Shown here in pieces: positions 26,623 to 42,110 of a stretch of DNA of 64,000 bases. The stretch lies in contig NZ_FNIZ01000001.1 of the NCBI RefSeq assembly GCF_900104185.1, positions 301,327 to 365,326 of the forward strand, in the 5' to 3' direction. Numbering within the stretch: the stretch's first letter is position 1; each line of letters begins with the position of its first letter. The notes below the pieces were generated by a model that was given only the letters and a program-made list of their open reading frames with translations, had not been told where the DNA came from and made no database searches. The stretch is from Halobacillus aidingensis. Its GTDB lineage: Bacteria; Bacillota; Bacilli; Bacillales; Halobacillaceae. The position numbers and the translations under genes were made by a program.

Positions 26623-27741
26623 ATGTATATCCATGAGTTATCATTACGTTCTTTCAGGAACTATGATGAGCTCTCATTGACGTTCGACCATAAGATCAAT
26701 GTCATCATTGGTGAAAATGCCCAGGGAAAAACCAATCTGATGGAAGCGATCTATGTACTCGCTTTTACTAGGTCCCATCGTACGTCCAGAGATAAAGAAC
26801 TGATACAGTGGGATGCAGAGTATGGTAAAATAAAAGGGAGTATCTTTAAACGGAATCGTCGCTTTCCTCTTGAAATCATCGTTTCTAAAAAGGGGAAAAA
26901 AGCGAAATTGAATCATATTGAGCAAAAGCGTCTGAGCGACTACATCGGCGCTTTGAACGTGGTGATGTTTGCACCTGAGGATCTCAATCTTGTGAAGGGG
27001 AGCCCTCAGGTGCGTCGTCGGTTTATTGACATGGAAATCGGCCAAATACAACCCACATACATTTATCATTTAGGTCAATATCAGAAGATTCTCAGACAAC
27101 GCAATCATCTGTTGAAAGATTTGCAGCGAAAGCCGGGAGCGGACCGGACGATGCTCGGTGTTTTGACAGAGCAGCTGATTGAACATGCAACGACGATTGT
27201 CGAACGCCGGTTCAAATTCCTGCAGCTTCTTAGGTCATGGGCGACACCGATCCACGAAGGAATCAGTCGGCAGTTGGAGAAACTGGAAATTGCTTATGAT
27301 GCGAGTGTGCGAGTATCAGAGGATATGAATTTGGAAACAATAAAAGATACATTCTCTGAAAAGTTTGCAGAAATTGAATCAAAAGAAGTGGAACGCGGGA
27401 CGACGTTGGCAGGACCACACAGGGATGATCTGGTTTTTTACGTGAACGGAAAAGACGTCCAAACGTATGGATCACAGGGCCAGCAGCGGACGACGGCATT
27501 GTCTTTGAAACTCGCTGAAATTGAACTGATTCATAGTGAAGTAGGCGAATACCCCATTTTGCTTCTTGATGACGTACTTAGTGAACTGGATGACTTTAGA
27601 CAATCGCATTTGCTTCATACGATTCAAGGAAAAGTCCAGACGTTCGTTTCTACAACGAGTATCGACGGAATTGAACACGAAGCACTGGAACAAGCGGAGA
27701 TTTTCCGTGTGAAAGAAGGAACGATAGACGTAGAGAAATGA
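26623..27741 (+). CDS. recF: DNA replication and repair protein RecF
   Basis: 372 residues, ABC/SMC-type ATPase. Walker [11 protein letters not shown] (residues about 30-39), signature [10 protein letters not shown], Walker [13 protein letters not shown]. Loads RecA at single-strand gaps with RecO/Rec[17 protein letters not shown] is the usual start; ribosome-binding site is weak, so coupling to yaaA is likely. Confidence 0.97.
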   Translation: MYIHELSLRSFRNYDELSLTFDHKINVIIGENAQGKTNLMEAIYVLAFTRSHRTSRDKELIQWDAEYGKIKGSIFKRNRRFPLEIIVSKKGKKAKLNHIEQKRLSDYIGALNVVMFAPEDLNLVKGSPQVRRRFIDMEIGQIQPTYIYHLGQYQKILRQRNHLLKDLQRKPGADRTMLGVLTEQLIEHATTIVERRFKFLQLLRSWATPIHEGISRQLEKLEIAYDASVRVSEDMNLETIKDTFSEKFAEIESKEVERGTTLAGPHRDDLVFYVNGKDVQTYGSQGQQRTTALSLKLAEIELIHSEVGEYPILLLDDVLSELDDFRQSHLLHTIQGKVQTFVSTTSIDGIEHEALEQAEIFRVKEGTIDVEK

Positions 27742-27750
27742 GGTGGCGAA

Positions 27751-28035
27751 TTGTTCATTCATATCGGGGATGATCACGTCATCCAGTCGAAGGATGTCGT
27801 GGCGATCATTGATCATAGTTTGATTTCATCTTCTTCTATCATCGAAGAAATGATTCATAACCAACGTAAGGAAAAGCAGGTCATTGAAACGGAAGACCAC
27901 CAGGCGAAAGCGATTGTAATTACGAATGATGTCATCTATTTCAGCCCACTATCTGTCTATACATTGAAGAAGCGGGCGAACATGATGACAACACTGAATA
28001 AACTGGAAGATTTCTCGGAAGAGTCCGATTTTTAA
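27751..28035 (+). CDS. remB: Extracellular matrix regulator RemB (YaaB)
   Basis: 94 residues of the DUF370/RemA-RemB family: FIHIGDDHVIQSKDVVAIIDH and AIVITNDVIYFSPLSVYTLKKR. RemB influences matrix genes in B. subtilis and sits between recF and gyrB there too. TTG start, 10 bp after recF, with GAGGTGG. Confidence 0.92.
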   Translation: MFIHIGDDHVIQSKDVVAIIDHSLISSSSIIEEMIHNQRKEKQVIETEDHQAKAIVITNDVIYFSPLSVYTLKKRANMMTTLNKLEDFSEESDF

Positions 28036-28091
28036 TATACCGATAGATGAGAGACGTAAGGGATTAGAGATAAACCACTTGAGAAATGTAG

Positions 28092-30023
<1,932 letters not shown>

Positions 30024-30102
30024 TATAAAACGAATGTCATGAAAGAGTGGGAAGGGAGACGAACATATCCTTTCCCCTTTTAGGTAACTAGGAGGTAAAA
30101 GA

Positions 30103-32658
30103 ATGGTGGATCAACCCGAACGTCCGCGCGTACAGGAAGTAAACATCAGTCACGAAATGCGCACCTCATTCCTGGATTATGCGATGAGTGTCATCGTAGC
30201 CCGTGCCCTTCCTGATGTCAGAGACGGCCTGAAACCTGTACACAGAAGGATATTATATGCGATGCATGACCTTGGTATGCATTCGGACAAAGCTTACAAA
30301 AAATCGGCACGTATTGTCGGAGAAGTCATCGGTAAGTATCACCCTCACGGAGACTCTGCTGTCTATGACACGATGGTGCGTATGGCACAGGACTTCAACT
30401 ACCGATACATGCTCGTCGATGGACACGGAAACTTCGGTTCTGTGGACGGAGATGCCGCAGCCGCCATGCGTTATACGGAAGCACGGATGTCCAAAATTTC
30501 TATGGAGATTCTGCGCGACATCAACAAAGATACGATCGATTATAATGATAACTACGATGGAACAGAGCGGGAGCCTGCAGTGCTTCCAGCCAAATTCCCG
30601 AACTTGCTCGTCAATGGCGGTTCAGGAATTGCGGTCGGAATGGCGACGAACATCCCCCCGCATCAGCTTGGTGAGGTTATTGATGCAGTACTCGCTCTTA
30701 GTAAGGACCCGGAGATTACCATCCAGGAACTGATGGAAAACCATATCTATGGTCCTGATTTCCCGACAGCTGGTAAAATTCTCGGCTTAAGTGGAATTCG
30801 CAAAGCCTATGAAACAGGGAAAGGCTCGATCACTGTTCGTGCAGATGTTGAAATTGAAGAACAAGCCAACGGCAAAGGCCGTTTAATCGTGCACGAGCTT
30901 CCTTATCAGGTGAACAAAGCCCGTCTCGTTGAAAAAATCGCCGATCTTGCCCGCGATAAGAAAATCGATGGCATCACAGATCTCCGCGATGAATCGGACC
31001 GTAACGGCATGCGTATCGTCATAGAATTGCGCCGTGACGTCAATCCGAACGTCCTTCTCAACAACCTTTACAAAATGACGGCCCTGCAATCAACGTTCGG
31101 CATCAATATGCTTGCGCTCGTCAATGGGCACCCGAAAGTGCTCAACTTGAAACAGTGCCTCGAGCACTATTTGGAACACCAGAAAGTCGTCATTCGCCGC
31201 CGTACGGAATACGAACTTAGAAAAGCAGAAGCACGTGCTCACATCCTCGCTGGTCTGCGTATTGCTCTTGACCACCTGGATGAAGTGATTTCACTTATTC
31301 GTGAATCGCAAACGACTGAAATCGCACGTACCGGTTTGATGGAGCGTTTCGGTCTTTCTGAAAAGCAGGCACAAGCGATTCTTGATATGCGTCTGCAGCG
31401 ATTGACCGGTTTAGAGCGTGAAAAAATCGAGGATGAATATCAAGAAGTCATGAAATTGATTCAAGAATTGAAAGCGATCCTTGCTGACGATGAAAAAGTT
31501 CTTGAAATCATCCGTGAAGAACTGCTTGATGTGAAGGAGCGCTATAATGATAAGCGCCGTACAGAAATCGTCCTTGGCGGAACAGACTTCATCGAGGATG
31601 AGGACTTGATCCCTGAAGAAACGGTCATCGTCACGGTCACTCACCAGGGCTATGTCAAACGTCTTCCTGCATCCACTTACCGTTCACAGCGAAGAGGTGG
31701 ACGAGGCGTGCAGGGCATGGGAACACACGAAGAAGACTTCGTCGAACACCTATTGTCTACGTCGACTCACAATACCCTGCTTTTCTTCTCAAACAAAGGG
31801 AAAGTATACAAAGCTAAAGGTTATGAAGTACCAGAATTCAGCCGAACGGCTAAAGGAATTCCAATCATCAACATGTTGAACGTTGAACGTGATGAGTGGA
31901 TCAATGCTGTGATCTCCGTTGAAGATTTCGTTGATGACTGGTACCTCGTCTTTACAACGAAGAACGGAATCACGAAGCGGACAACGCTCTCCCAATTCGC
32001 GAATATCCGAAAAGGCGGTCTGATCGCTCTCGGACTGCGTGAAGATGATGAGCTGATTTCGGTCCGACTGACAGATGGAACGAAAGATATCATGATCGGC
32101 ACGCAGAACGGTTACTTGATCCGTTTCAATGAAGATCAAATCCGTGCGATGGGACGTACAGCCGCAGGTGTCAAAGGGATTTCCCTTCGTGAAGACGACA
32201 AAGTCGTATCCATGGAAATCCTCGACGATTCCCTGCAAGTGCTCACCGTTACAAGCAAAGGCTATGGAAAGCGCACACCAGCTGACGAGTACCGAATTAC
32301 CAACCGTGGTGGTAAAGGAATCATTACGTGTAATCTGACAGATAAGAATGGTAAAGTCGTCGCTACGAAAGCCGTCAATGGCGAAGAGGATATCATGATT
32401 ATCACTGCCAGTGGTGTCTTAATCCGTATGCCGATGGAAAGTATTTCTGAAACAGGACGGAACACACAGGGCGTACGCTTGATTCGTCTTGGAGAAGGTG
32501 AAGAAGTCGCTACCGTTGCTCGTGTCGAGTCTGAAAAAGAGGAAGAAGAACTTGTGGAAGAAGCGCTGGAAAAAGAAGCTGAATCTCAAGATGAGATTTC
32601 TGAAGAAAGTGCAGAAACATCAGACGAACCAACAGAAGAAGAGTCAGATGAATCATAA
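30103..32658 (+). CDS. gyrA: DNA gyrase subunit A
   Basis: 851 residues. Catalytic Tyr in [11 protein letters not shown] near residue 124; the quinolone region has [10 protein letters not shown] (Ser84-type sensitive residue). C-terminal beta-pinwheel carries the GyrA box QRRGGRG. The final 40 residues are very acidic (runs of Glu), as in many halophilic relatives. AGGAGG site; 79 bp after gyrB. Confidence 0.97.
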   Translation: MVDQPERPRVQEVNISHEMRTSFLDYAMSVIVARALPDVRDGLKPVHRRILYAMHDLGMHSDKAYKKSARIVGEVIGKYHPHGDSAVYDTMVRMAQDFNYRYMLVDGHGNFGSVDGDAAAAMRYTEARMSKISMEILRDINKDTIDYNDNYDGTEREPAVLPAKFPNLLVNGGSGIAVGMATNIPPHQLGEVIDAVLALSKDPEITIQELMENHIYGPDFPTAGKILGLSGIRKAYETGKGSITVRADVEIEEQANGKGRLIVHELPYQVNKARLVEKIADLARDKKIDGITDLRDESDRNGMRIVIELRRDVNPNVLLNNLYKMTALQSTFGINMLALVNGHPKVLNLKQCLEHYLEHQKVVIRRRTEYELRKAEARAHILAGLRIALDHLDEVISLIRESQTTEIARTGLMERFGLSEKQAQAILDMRLQRLTGLEREKIEDEYQEVMKLIQELKAILADDEKVLEIIREELLDVKERYNDKRRTEIVLGGTDFIEDEDLIPEETVIVTVTHQGYVKRLPASTYRSQRRGGRGVQGMGTHEEDFVEHLLSTSTHNTLLFFSNKGKVYKAKGYEVPEFSRTAKGIPIINMLNVERDEWINAVISVEDFVDDWYLVFTTKNGITKRTTLSQFANIRKGGLIALGLREDDELISVRLTDGTKDIMIGTQNGYLIRFNEDQIRAMGRTAAGVKGISLREDDKVVSMEILDDSLQVLTVTSKGYGKRTPADEYRITNRGGKGIITCNLTDKNGKVVATKAVNGEEDIMIITASGVLIRMPMESISETGRNTQGVRLIRLGEGEEVATVARVESEKEEEELVEEALEKEAESQDEISEESAETSDEPTEEESDES

Positions 32659-32683
32659 GTAAGCAAACTTCCATGATCCGTCG

Positions 32684-32718
32684 CCTGTCGATTTATTTCG
32701 GCAGGCGACTTTTTTTAT
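32684..32718 (+). terminator. Terminator after gyrA
   Basis: GTCGCCTG(TCG)...CGGCAGGCGAC followed by TTTTTTT. Confidence 0.88.
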
Positions 32719-32868
32719 AGGGCGGAGGAACAGATTCATACTTATCCATTAAATTTTTCAATATTTGCTATTTTGTTGAAATATTCATGGTAATATAGAA
32801 CTATAAATATCATTTGAGATTCAAGAGATCTTTACATAAAAGAAACTAGTGGAAGGTGGTTCGTTGCC

Positions 32869-33963
32869 ATGAGGGTAGCTACATCACAATTGGAACCGGG
32901 CTGTCTCTTGACGAAAGACGTCATGGGTCGGACGAATCGACCGATCGTGCCTAAAAATACGACCATTCAGCCCGTCCATATTGATGTACTGAAGAAATTT
33001 AAAATTGATATTGTTGAAGTTTCCAATCGTCGGTCGGACGGTTCGCTTTTCATAGCTTCCAAGCCGACAGACCAAGAAGATCTACATAAGGAGATGCGTT
33101 CTGAGGAACCTGATCTTCCTTTCTTCGAATCCTACCTAGCTGCTGTGCAGGAGTATAAAAAATGGTTCATTTCATGGCAAGGTGGATCGCCTTTAAACAT
33201 CAGTGAGATCCGCAAAGTGATGGTTCCCCTCCTTGAGAGAGCTGTCGATTCTGCAGGGCGGGAAGTTTTCTCGCTCCATCATTATACCTCCAGTAAAGAT
33301 TACATCTATCATCACAGTGTAGCGATGGGGCTGTTATCTAGTTATGTGGCGTCGAAAATGGGCTACAATTACGGTGAATGGATTCAAGTCGGTTTAGCCG
33401 GGCTTCTTGCTGATAGCGGGATGGCGAAAGTCAGTGAACGAATTACGTGGAAAGAGGCCCCTTTAACAGAGAGGGAGTATGAGATGGTGAAAAACCATCC
33501 GACCTACAGTTACCGAAACGTAGAAAAAATATCTACGTTGAGTAACCACGCAAAGGTCGCTATTTTACAGCATCATGAACGATTGGATGGGACAGGTTAT
33601 CCATTAGGAGTCAGTCAGAATAAAATCCATCCGTTCAGCCAGATTATCGCTGTCTGTGATATGTACCACGCCATGACGTCTGAGAGGATGTACCGGAGGA
33701 AACAGTCGCCTTATAAAGTGCTCGAAGAAATCCTCCAGGAGCAGTTCGGCCGCTATGATCATAAAGTGATCAGCGCTTTAGTTAAAGAAATGACCAATTA
33801 TTCTACGGGGACCCAAATCCGTTTGTCTGATCATCGCGAAGCAGAAGTGATTTTCGTTGAAAAAACCAACCCGACAAGACCGCTTGTGCGAATCATTGAA
33901 GATGGACAGATTCTCCCGTTGAAAGAGCAGCTGGACCTTCATATTGAAGAAGTATATGAATAA
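32869..33963 (+). CDS. HD-GYP domain protein, probable cyclic-di-nucleotide phosphodiesterase
   Basis: 364 residues. The N-terminal 120 residues resemble the DUF3391-like part of HD-GYP proteins. The HD-GYP domain (about 135-300) shows HHSVAMG in place of the canonical HxxxVA motif, then GLLADSGMAKV instead of HDIGK, HHERLDGTGYPLG (conserved GYP motif) and the late DMYHAMTSERMYR. The usual HD pair is thus changed to A-D-S, so activity may be altered or lost. Located where B. subtilis has an rRNA operon between gyrA and yaaC. GGAAGGTGG site. Confidence 0.85.
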   Translation: MRVATSQLEPGCLLTKDVMGRTNRPIVPKNTTIQPVHIDVLKKFKIDIVEVSNRRSDGSLFIASKPTDQEDLHKEMRSEEPDLPFFESYLAAVQEYKKWFISWQGGSPLNISEIRKVMVPLLERAVDSAGREVFSLHHYTSSKDYIYHHSVAMGLLSSYVASKMGYNYGEWIQVGLAGLLADSGMAKVSERITWKEAPLTEREYEMVKNHPTYSYRNVEKISTLSNHAKVAILQHHERLDGTGYPLGVSQNKIHPFSQIIAVCDMYHAMTSERMYRRKQSPYKVLEEILQEQFGRYDHKVISALVKEMTNYSTGTQIRLSDHREAEVIFVEKTNPTRPLVRIIEDGQILPLKEQLDLHIEEVYE

Positions 33964-33980
33964 AAAGAGACCAGTTTGCG

Positions 33981-34697
33981 TCATGAAATGGATGCAAACT
34001 GGTCTTTAAGCCAGGAAGCGAAAATTTTCGGGATACGTTCCGCAGCTGAATTTAAAAAATGTACAATGAATACATAATCCTCACGATCTTTCATCTGCTC
34101 CATCTCTCCCCACCATTCCCCTTCATAACGCACTAGCATACTCAAGTTATAAAGGACAGCAAAATACGCCAACAGCTCAGGCCATTCTTCTTCAATGGTG
34201 ATAGGACTCGGGTTCTTCAGTTGAAACAGCTCTTCCATTCCAGGGAGGGGACGGAGCAATTCATCCATGGATATCTTGGTTTTTTCTGAAGAAAATTGAA
34301 ACAAATGCTCAGCTGCGTGCGGGAATAACCCGTGCGGCTGAATACGGATATCGTCTTCTAAAAAACGGTAATGCTGTTTTTTTCTTTTACGTGTCGACAG
34401 CCCATGGGCGAGAACCTTTGCGGTGGCAGGATATCCAGGATCAACCGTCAACAGGCAGCTTTTGATGAAATGGTTCATTCCATAATAAAAAAGAAGAGGC
34501 TTTACACTCAAGGGTGTATGTAAAGCGGTCGACCAATAATCTTGACCGAGGCTGAGACCGTGAATGAACCGTTCTGCATTATTGTAAGCATGATGTTCGG
34601 CTCTTGAATGATTGATCTTTTCATAACAAGCAAACAAAAAAGGTCTTGTATGTGCGGTCACTTGAAGATAAGTGAGAATCGGATCCGTGGAGTGCAA
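33981..34697 (-). CDS. yaaC: YaaC-like protein
   Basis: 238 residues from a TTG (34697-34695) with AAAGGAGG seven bases before it; the open frame extends to 34787 (268 residues) but without signals. Same place and orientation as yaaC of B. subtilis, opposite guaB. Recognisable as YaaC by position and by HGLSLGQDYW...LLFYYGMNHFIKSCLL. B. subtilis YaaC is longer as I recall it. Function unknown. Confidence 0.8.
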   Translation of the reverse strand: MHSTDPILTYLQVTAHTRPFLFACYEKINHSRAEHHAYNNAERFIHGLSLGQDYWSTALHTPLSVKPLLFYYGMNHFIKSCLLTVDPGYPATAKVLAHGLSTRKRKKQHYRFLEDDIRIQPHGLFPHAAEHLFQFSSEKTKISMDELLRPLPGMEELFQLKNPSPITIEEEWPELLAYFAVLYNLSMLVRYEGEWWGEMEQMKDREDYVFIVHFLNSAAERIPKIFASWLKDQFASIS

Positions 34698-34849
34698 AGA
34701 AAGTTCCTCCTTTCTAACATAAAAGGAATTCTCCCCCATTTTTTTATGGTTGAAAAAGCCCGACCATTGTCGTATTGTAAATAACAATAAGAAATGGTGT
34801 TACGAGAATATACCACTTATTTTACCCACTTTCACCCAAACTATTTTAA

Positions 34850-36340
<1,491 letters not shown>

Positions 36341-36444
36341 CCCGTATAAAAAGTGATAGACAGGGACTTTTCCCTGTCTATTCTTTTATATACGCATGTG
36401 ATAAAATAACAAAGATGCATATTTTAAGGGTGGAGGTTGAGAAA

Positions 36445-37776
36445 GTGACACAAAGAATAAAAACATCTATGGCCTTGATGGTGGCATTGCTTATGGGGTT
36501 CTTTGCTGTGTCCATGAATCCTGGACATACATACGCAAGCGTAGATGTTGGCGCAGAATCGGCAATACTCGTGGACGCGGAAACAGGGAAGATTTTATTT
36601 GAAAAAGAGGCAGATTTGACATTACCTCCTGCCAGTATGACGAAGATGATGACTGAATATCTTGTCATGGAAGCGATTGAGGAAGGTCAAATCAGCTGGG
36701 ATACGACAACACAAATTAGTCAATACGCTTTTGATATATCGGCGAATCCTGAATTTTCAGGAGTTGGCCTGAGATTGGATGAAGAATATACGGTACGTGA
36801 ACTTTATGAAGCAATGGCAATTAATTCAGATAATGCAACAACTATTGCGCTTACGGAATTGATTGCTGGCAGTGAAGCTGAATTTGTTCAAATGATGAAC
36901 GAAAAGGGAGCGGAAATGGGTCTTCCTGATTACGATTTCGTAAACTCTACTGGATTGAATAACTCTCATTTAGGAGACAACTATCCTGAAGGAACAGATC
37001 CGGATGCAACAAACATGCTTTCTGCAAAATCTGCAGCGCTTCTCGCTTACCATTTGACGAACGACTATCCGGAAGCGCTTGAAATCTCAAGCAAACCGAC
37101 ACTTGAATTTGCTGGAGAAACCGTGACGAACTGGAACTGGATGCTTCCAGGCATGCCGGGTCAGAACTTGAAGCAGTTCGAGTACGAAGGTATGGACGGA
37201 TTGAAAACAGGATACACAGAACTTGCTCAAAACACATTTACAGGGACGGCAGAACGAGACGGACAACGCTTCATTTCAGTCGTCATGAAATCCGAATCCA
37301 GGGCCTCCCGTTTCGACCAAACAGAGAAGCTGCTGGACTACGGTTTCAATCAATTCTCACGACAGGAACTTTTCGCAGCAGGAGCCACTCCTGAAGAAAA
37401 GTCGACGCTTCCTGTCGCAAAAGGAAAAGAAGAGGAAGTAGCGATTGAAACGAGTGCAGCCTTAAGCACACTGTTGAAAAGCGGAGAAGAAGATCAATAT
37501 GAGATTCAGTTCAACATTTCTGAGGATCAGTTGGATGACGAAGGTAACCTTGTCGCGCCTGTAGAAAAAGGCCAGAAAGTCGGGACAGCGAAACTTGTAT
37601 ACAACGGGGAAGAAGACTATGGAAATATCCTTTCTGAAGGTGGACAAACCGTCGAGATCGTCACTTCTTCCAGCGTGGAAAAAGCAAACTGGTTCATGCT
37701 TACCCTCGGTGCCATCGGTGAATTTTTCAGTGATATCTTCACAGGCGCGGTCGATATGGTTAAAGGCTGGTTTTAG
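36445..37776 (+). CDS. dacA: D-alanyl-D-alanine carboxypeptidase DacA (PBP5)
   Basis: 443 residues from the GTG at 36445 (GGAGG nine bases upstream), the same length as B. subtilis DacA; the frame is open earlier but without signals. Signal peptide cleaved after TYA (residues 29-31). Catalytic S64-x-x-K67 (SMTK), SDN in NSDNATT, and KTG in GLKTGYTELA. C-terminal amphipathic membrane anchor (FFSDIFTGAVDMVKGWF). Trims the peptidoglycan pentapeptide. Confidence 0.96.
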   Translation: MTQRIKTSMALMVALLMGFFAVSMNPGHTYASVDVGAESAILVDAETGKILFEKEADLTLPPASMTKMMTEYLVMEAIEEGQISWDTTTQISQYAFDISANPEFSGVGLRLDEEYTVRELYEAMAINSDNATTIALTELIAGSEAEFVQMMNEKGAEMGLPDYDFVNSTGLNNSHLGDNYPEGTDPDATNMLSAKSAALLAYHLTNDYPEALEISSKPTLEFAGETVTNWNWMLPGMPGQNLKQFEYEGMDGLKTGYTELAQNTFTGTAERDGQRFISVVMKSESRASRFDQTEKLLDYGFNQFSRQELFAAGATPEEKSTLPVAKGKEEEVAIETSAALSTLLKSGEEDQYEIQFNISEDQLDDEGNLVAPVEKGQKVGTAKLVYNGEEDYGNILSEGGQTVEIVTSSSVEKANWFMLTLGAIGEFFSDIFTGAVDMVKGWF

Positions 37777-37895
37777 GTGAAAAAATCCCTATATAACCAG
37801 TGGGATTTAATATAGTAATGCGTTACAATAGAGGATAAGAATCTATGATTCGAAATAAAATGCTTAAACTATAGAGCTGTTAGGGAGGAATCAAC

Positions 37896-38780
37896 ATGGC
37901 ACAAACAGGTACGGATCGCGTAAAACGCGGCATGGCAGAAATGCAAAAAGGTGGCGTCATCATGGACGTCGTAAACGCAGAACAAGCAAAAATCGCTGAA
38001 GAAGCAGGAGCAGTAGCCGTAATGGCTCTTGAACGAGTTCCAGCAGACATCCGCGCAGCAGGCGGGGTCGCTCGTATGGCTGATCCTACGATCGTTGAAG
38101 AAGTGATGAATGCCGTTTCTATTCCAGTTATGGCAAAAGCTCGTATCGGGCATATTACAGAAGCACGCGTCCTTGAAGCGATGGGCGTTGACTATATCGA
38201 TGAGAGTGAAGTTCTTACTCCAGCTGATGAAATCTATCACATCAAAAAAGATGAGTACACAGTTCCATTCGTATGTGGCTGCCGTAACCTTGGTGAAGCG
38301 ACACGCCGCATCCGTGAAGGTGCATCCATGCTTCGTACGAAGGGCGAACCAGGAACAGGAAACATTGTAGAGGCTGTCAGCCATATGCGTCAGGTTCAGT
38401 CTCAAATCCGTCATTTGCGCGGACTTTCCGAAGATGAAGTGATGGTCTATGCAAAAGATAATGGCGCTCCATTCGATCTATTGATGGAGATCCGTGAAGA
38501 AGGACGTCTGCCTGTCGTCAACTTTGCTGCCGGTGGTATTGCAACTCCTGCTGATGCATCCTTGATGATGCAGCTTGGAGCAGACGGAGTATTCGTTGGA
38601 TCTGGTATTTTCAAATCCAACAATCCTGAAAAGTTTGCACGTGCAATTGTTGAAGCAACGACTCACTATGACGATTACAAGTTGATTGGTGAATTGTCCA
38701 AAGGTCTTGGAACAGCCATGAAAGGGATGGAAATGTCCACCCTTACTCCTGAACAGCGTATGCAGGATCGCAGCCAGTAA
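37896..38780 (+). CDS. pdxS: Pyridoxal 5'-phosphate synthase, PdxS subunit
   Basis: 294 residues, nearly invariant TIM-barrel enzyme: [32 protein letters not shown], the active-site Lys in MAKARIGH and [15 protein letters not shown]. Makes PLP from ribose 5-phosphate, glyceraldehyde 3-phosphate and ammonia supplied by PdxT. AGGGAGG site; 17 bp before pdxT. Confidence 0.98.
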   Translation: MAQTGTDRVKRGMAEMQKGGVIMDVVNAEQAKIAEEAGAVAVMALERVPADIRAAGGVARMADPTIVEEVMNAVSIPVMAKARIGHITEARVLEAMGVDYIDESEVLTPADEIYHIKKDEYTVPFVCGCRNLGEATRRIREGASMLRTKGEPGTGNIVEAVSHMRQVQSQIRHLRGLSEDEVMVYAKDNGAPFDLLMEIREEGRLPVVNFAAGGIATPADASLMMQLGADGVFVGSGIFKSNNPEKFARAIVEATTHYDDYKLIGELSKGLGTAMKGMEMSTLTPEQRMQDRSQ

Positions 38781-38797
38781 ATAAAGGAGAATGCAGC

Positions 38798-39388
38798 ATG
38801 ACTACAATCGGTGTATTAGGCCTTCAAGGCGCTTTCCGTGAGCATGTGCGTTCTGTCGAAGCGACAGGTGCCAAAGCCGTCGTCGTCAAAAGAACAGAAC
38901 AGCTGAAAGAGATCGATGGCTTGATTATCCCTGGTGGAGAAAGTACGACCATCCGCAGACTGATCGATAAGTACGAGTTTCTAGAGCCAATCCGACAATT
39001 CGGAAAAAGCGGCAACCCGATTTTCGGTACGTGTGCGGGGCTCATCTTACTCGCTTCAGAAATCGATGGTTCTTATGACGTCCATCTAGGGGTCATGGAT
39101 ATCAAAGTCCGTCGTAATGCTTTCGGGCGTCAGCGAGAAAGTTTTGAAGCCGATCTGGATATCGAAGGTGTGGCAGAAGGATTCAATGCCGTATTCATCC
39201 GTGCTCCTTACATTGAAGGGGTAGGAGAAAATACGAAAGTGTTGGCACGCTACGACGGTCATATCGTAGCCGCTCAAGAAGGTCACTATTTAGCCTGTTC
39301 CTTCCATCCGGAATTGACAGACGACCATCGTTTAACGGACCATTTTGTGAAAATGGTAGAAGAAGCTAAAAAAACACTTGCATTATAA
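38798..39388 (+). CDS. pdxT: Pyridoxal 5'-phosphate synthase, PdxT glutaminase
   Basis: 196 residues, class I glutamine amidotransferase. GLQGAFREH at the start, PGGESTT, nucleophile Cys in [10 protein letters not shown] and the His-Glu pair in SFHPELTDD. Delivers ammonia to PdxS. AAAGGAG site. Confidence 0.97.
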   Translation: MTTIGVLGLQGAFREHVRSVEATGAKAVVVKRTEQLKEIDGLIIPGGESTTIRRLIDKYEFLEPIRQFGKSGNPIFGTCAGLILLASEIDGSYDVHLGVMDIKVRRNAFGRQRESFEADLDIEGVAEGFNAVFIRAPYIEGVGENTKVLARYDGHIVAAQEGHYLACSFHPELTDDHRLTDHFVKMVEEAKKTLAL

Positions 39389-39424
39389 TTCTGAATCCGC
39401 TAATCTTATGTAACACAAACCATA

Positions 39425-39670
39425 ATTGAACGCGATGACAGGAAATAGTAACATGTCCCTTCTTCTCAAAGAGAGTCAGTGGCTGGTGTGAACTGACGGA
39501 GAAGCCATGTGAATCCATCCTCGAGTGTCTGACTGAATGAAGTAGGTCAGACCGGTACTCACCGTTATGAGTGAAGCCGGAAGGTCATATGTACCTTCAA
39601 CTTGGGTGGTATCGCGGGAAGCATAAACCAAAGCTCTCGTCCCTTATTTAGGGACGGGAGCTTTTTGTTT
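39425..39670 (+). promoter_or_regulatory. T-box riboswitch upstream of serS
   Basis: Leader of the tRNA-sensing type. A long stem I (from about 39433) is followed by the T-box bulge around TGGGTGGTATCGCGGGA (39603-39619). A terminator follows: AGCTCTCGTCCC-TTATTTA-GGGACGGGAGCT with TTTTT (39632-39668). TCC at 39514-39516 in GAATCCATCC is a likely Ser specifier codon. Uncharged tRNA-Ser would favour the antiterminator and serS expression. The 326-bp gap before serS is thus explained. Confidence 0.9.
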
Positions 39671-39687
39671 AGCTTCAAATCAATTGA

Positions 39688-40989
<1,302 letters not shown>

Positions 40990-41011
40990 CTAAAACAAAT
41001 AGAGAAAAAAG

Positions 41012-41054
41012 GAAAAACGTCTGGATCCTATTGATGATTCCAGACGTTTTTTTT
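41012..41054 (+). terminator. Terminator after serS
   Basis: AAAAACGTCTGGA...TCCAGACGTTTTTTTT, perfect stem and long T-run. Confidence 0.9.
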
Positions 41055-41186
41055 GATTTCGTTTTTTGGAGACAAAGCTTTAGGGTCGCTCTTGACTCTG
41101 TTGAAGGGAATTTGTATAATTACGAGGTGACATTTTTTCGTGATTGTTCGACAACAACTTCTTTTTAAAAAAATTAAAGGATTTTG

Positions 41187-41215
41187 TTGACGGATTCGGA
41201 CAACCATGATATTAT
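41187..41215 (+). promoter_or_regulatory. Promoter of tRNA-Ser
   Basis: TTGACG (41187-41192), 17-bp spacer, TATTAT (41210-41215), ending 18 bp before the tRNA. Confidence 0.8.
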
Positions 41216-41233
41216 ATTCATTGTCGGTCACAC

Positions 41234-41326
41234 GGAGGAGTACCCAAGTCCGGCTGAAGGGAGCGGTCTTGAAAACCGCCAGGGGGTTTACGCCCCGCGG
41301 GGGTTCGAATCCCTCCTCCTCCGCCA
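41234..41326 (+). tRNA. tRNA-Ser (UGA)
   Basis: 93 nt with CCA encoded. Acceptor GGAGGAG/CTCCTCC, discriminator G, anticodon loop CTTGAAA (anticodon TGA), a long variable arm (AGGGGGTTTACGCCCC...) typical of serine tRNA, and GTTCGAAT T-loop. Confidence 0.96.
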
Positions 41327-41374
41327 TATTATTATCAACAATAGCGCATAAATATTGGAGATTTTATAGAACAG

Positions 41375-41408
41375 AAATCGTTACTTCGTGTAACGATTTT
41401 TTATTTTG
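41375..41408 (+). terminator. Terminator after tRNA-Ser
   Basis: AAATCGTTAC-TTCG-TGTAACGATTT followed by TTTATTTTG; the stem has a TTCG-type loop. Confidence 0.8.
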
Positions 41409-41439
41409 TTTTCTTTACTTTCGTAGAATGAAAACAAAG

Positions 41440-41480
41440 AAAAGCCCTCACGCGACAGGATCGGTGAGGGCTATTTTTTA
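41440..41480. terminator. Terminator after the HxlR gene
   Basis: AAAGCCCTCAC...GTGAGGGCT with T-runs on both sides (TATTTTTTA on plus, A-run on the other side). Confidence 0.7.
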
Positions 41481-41488
41481 TACTTTTT

Positions 41489-41833
41489 TTAGGAATCCAA
41501 TAGTACCTCTCCTTTATTGGGATAGGTCTTTTCAATATGCTGCTCCCCCCAGGCACACAGCATGTCTAATGCCCCTTTTAATGTCCATCCGTATTCCGTC
41601 AATTCATACTCCACTTTAGGTGGTACTTGGTTATAGACGATTCGCTTAATGACTCCATCCCTTTCCAATTCTCTCAGCTGCTGGGTCAACATTTTCTGTG
41701 TAATTCCTGGCATTAACCGTTTCAGTTCACTTGTCCGTCGTTTATTTTCGATCAAATGACAAAGGATGACGACCTTCCACTTGCCCCCGATCACTTCAAG
41801 TGCGGCTTCAACCGGAATATTATATTTGGGCAT
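41489..41833 (-). CDS. HxlR-family transcriptional regulator
   Basis: 114 residues from the ATG at 41831-41833 with AGGAGG eight bases upstream. Winged helix of the HxlR/YodB group: MPKYNIPVEAALEVIGGKWKVVILCHL, then ELKRLMPGITQKMLTQQLRELERDGVI. Many such proteins sense quinones, diamide or aldehydes through Cys; this one has Cys in VILCHL and MLCAWGE. Faces away from an MFS exporter, which it likely controls. Confidence 0.88.
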   Translation of the reverse strand: MPKYNIPVEAALEVIGGKWKVVILCHLIENKRRTSELKRLMPGITQKMLTQQLRELERDGVIKRIVYNQVPPKVEYELTEYGWTLKGALDMLCAWGEQHIEKTYPNKGEVLLDS

Positions 41834-41890
41834 GAGATTTACCTCCTCTGGATCCTCTAAGTTTCTTTTTAGCATGTATATCCGTTGATT

Positions 41891-42013
41891 CACTATACAC
41901 GAAAGATAGTTAAGTTAAAAAGATTTCGCACGAACAGCTTTCCTCAATGCCTATTTTATACAATAGTTACTCCCAGGTGCCTATAGCACATAGAAGTGCG
42001 TACTTCTCAAGTA
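41891..42013. promoter_or_regulatory. Operator candidates between HxlR and MFS genes
   Basis: Three symmetric elements in the 277-bp gap: ACTAT-N9-ATAGT (41891-41909), AGAAGT-GCGT-ACTTCT (41992-42007) and TACT-TCTCA-AGTA (42001-42013). The last resembles the TACT...AGTA symmetry of YodB-type operators, though with a shorter spacer. Confidence 0.45.
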
Positions 42014-42110
42014 TTCGATTCGCCCTCATAATAAGATTTGTCATCCAGAGGCGCCCTGGAGATATAGATTTCAGTATTCATTCTTATCTATTTTTGTTAG
42101 GAGGAAAATG

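Noticed and set aside
41891..42110. A gene in the HxlR-MFS gap
   Set aside because: No frame with start signals; the gap reads as promoters and operators.
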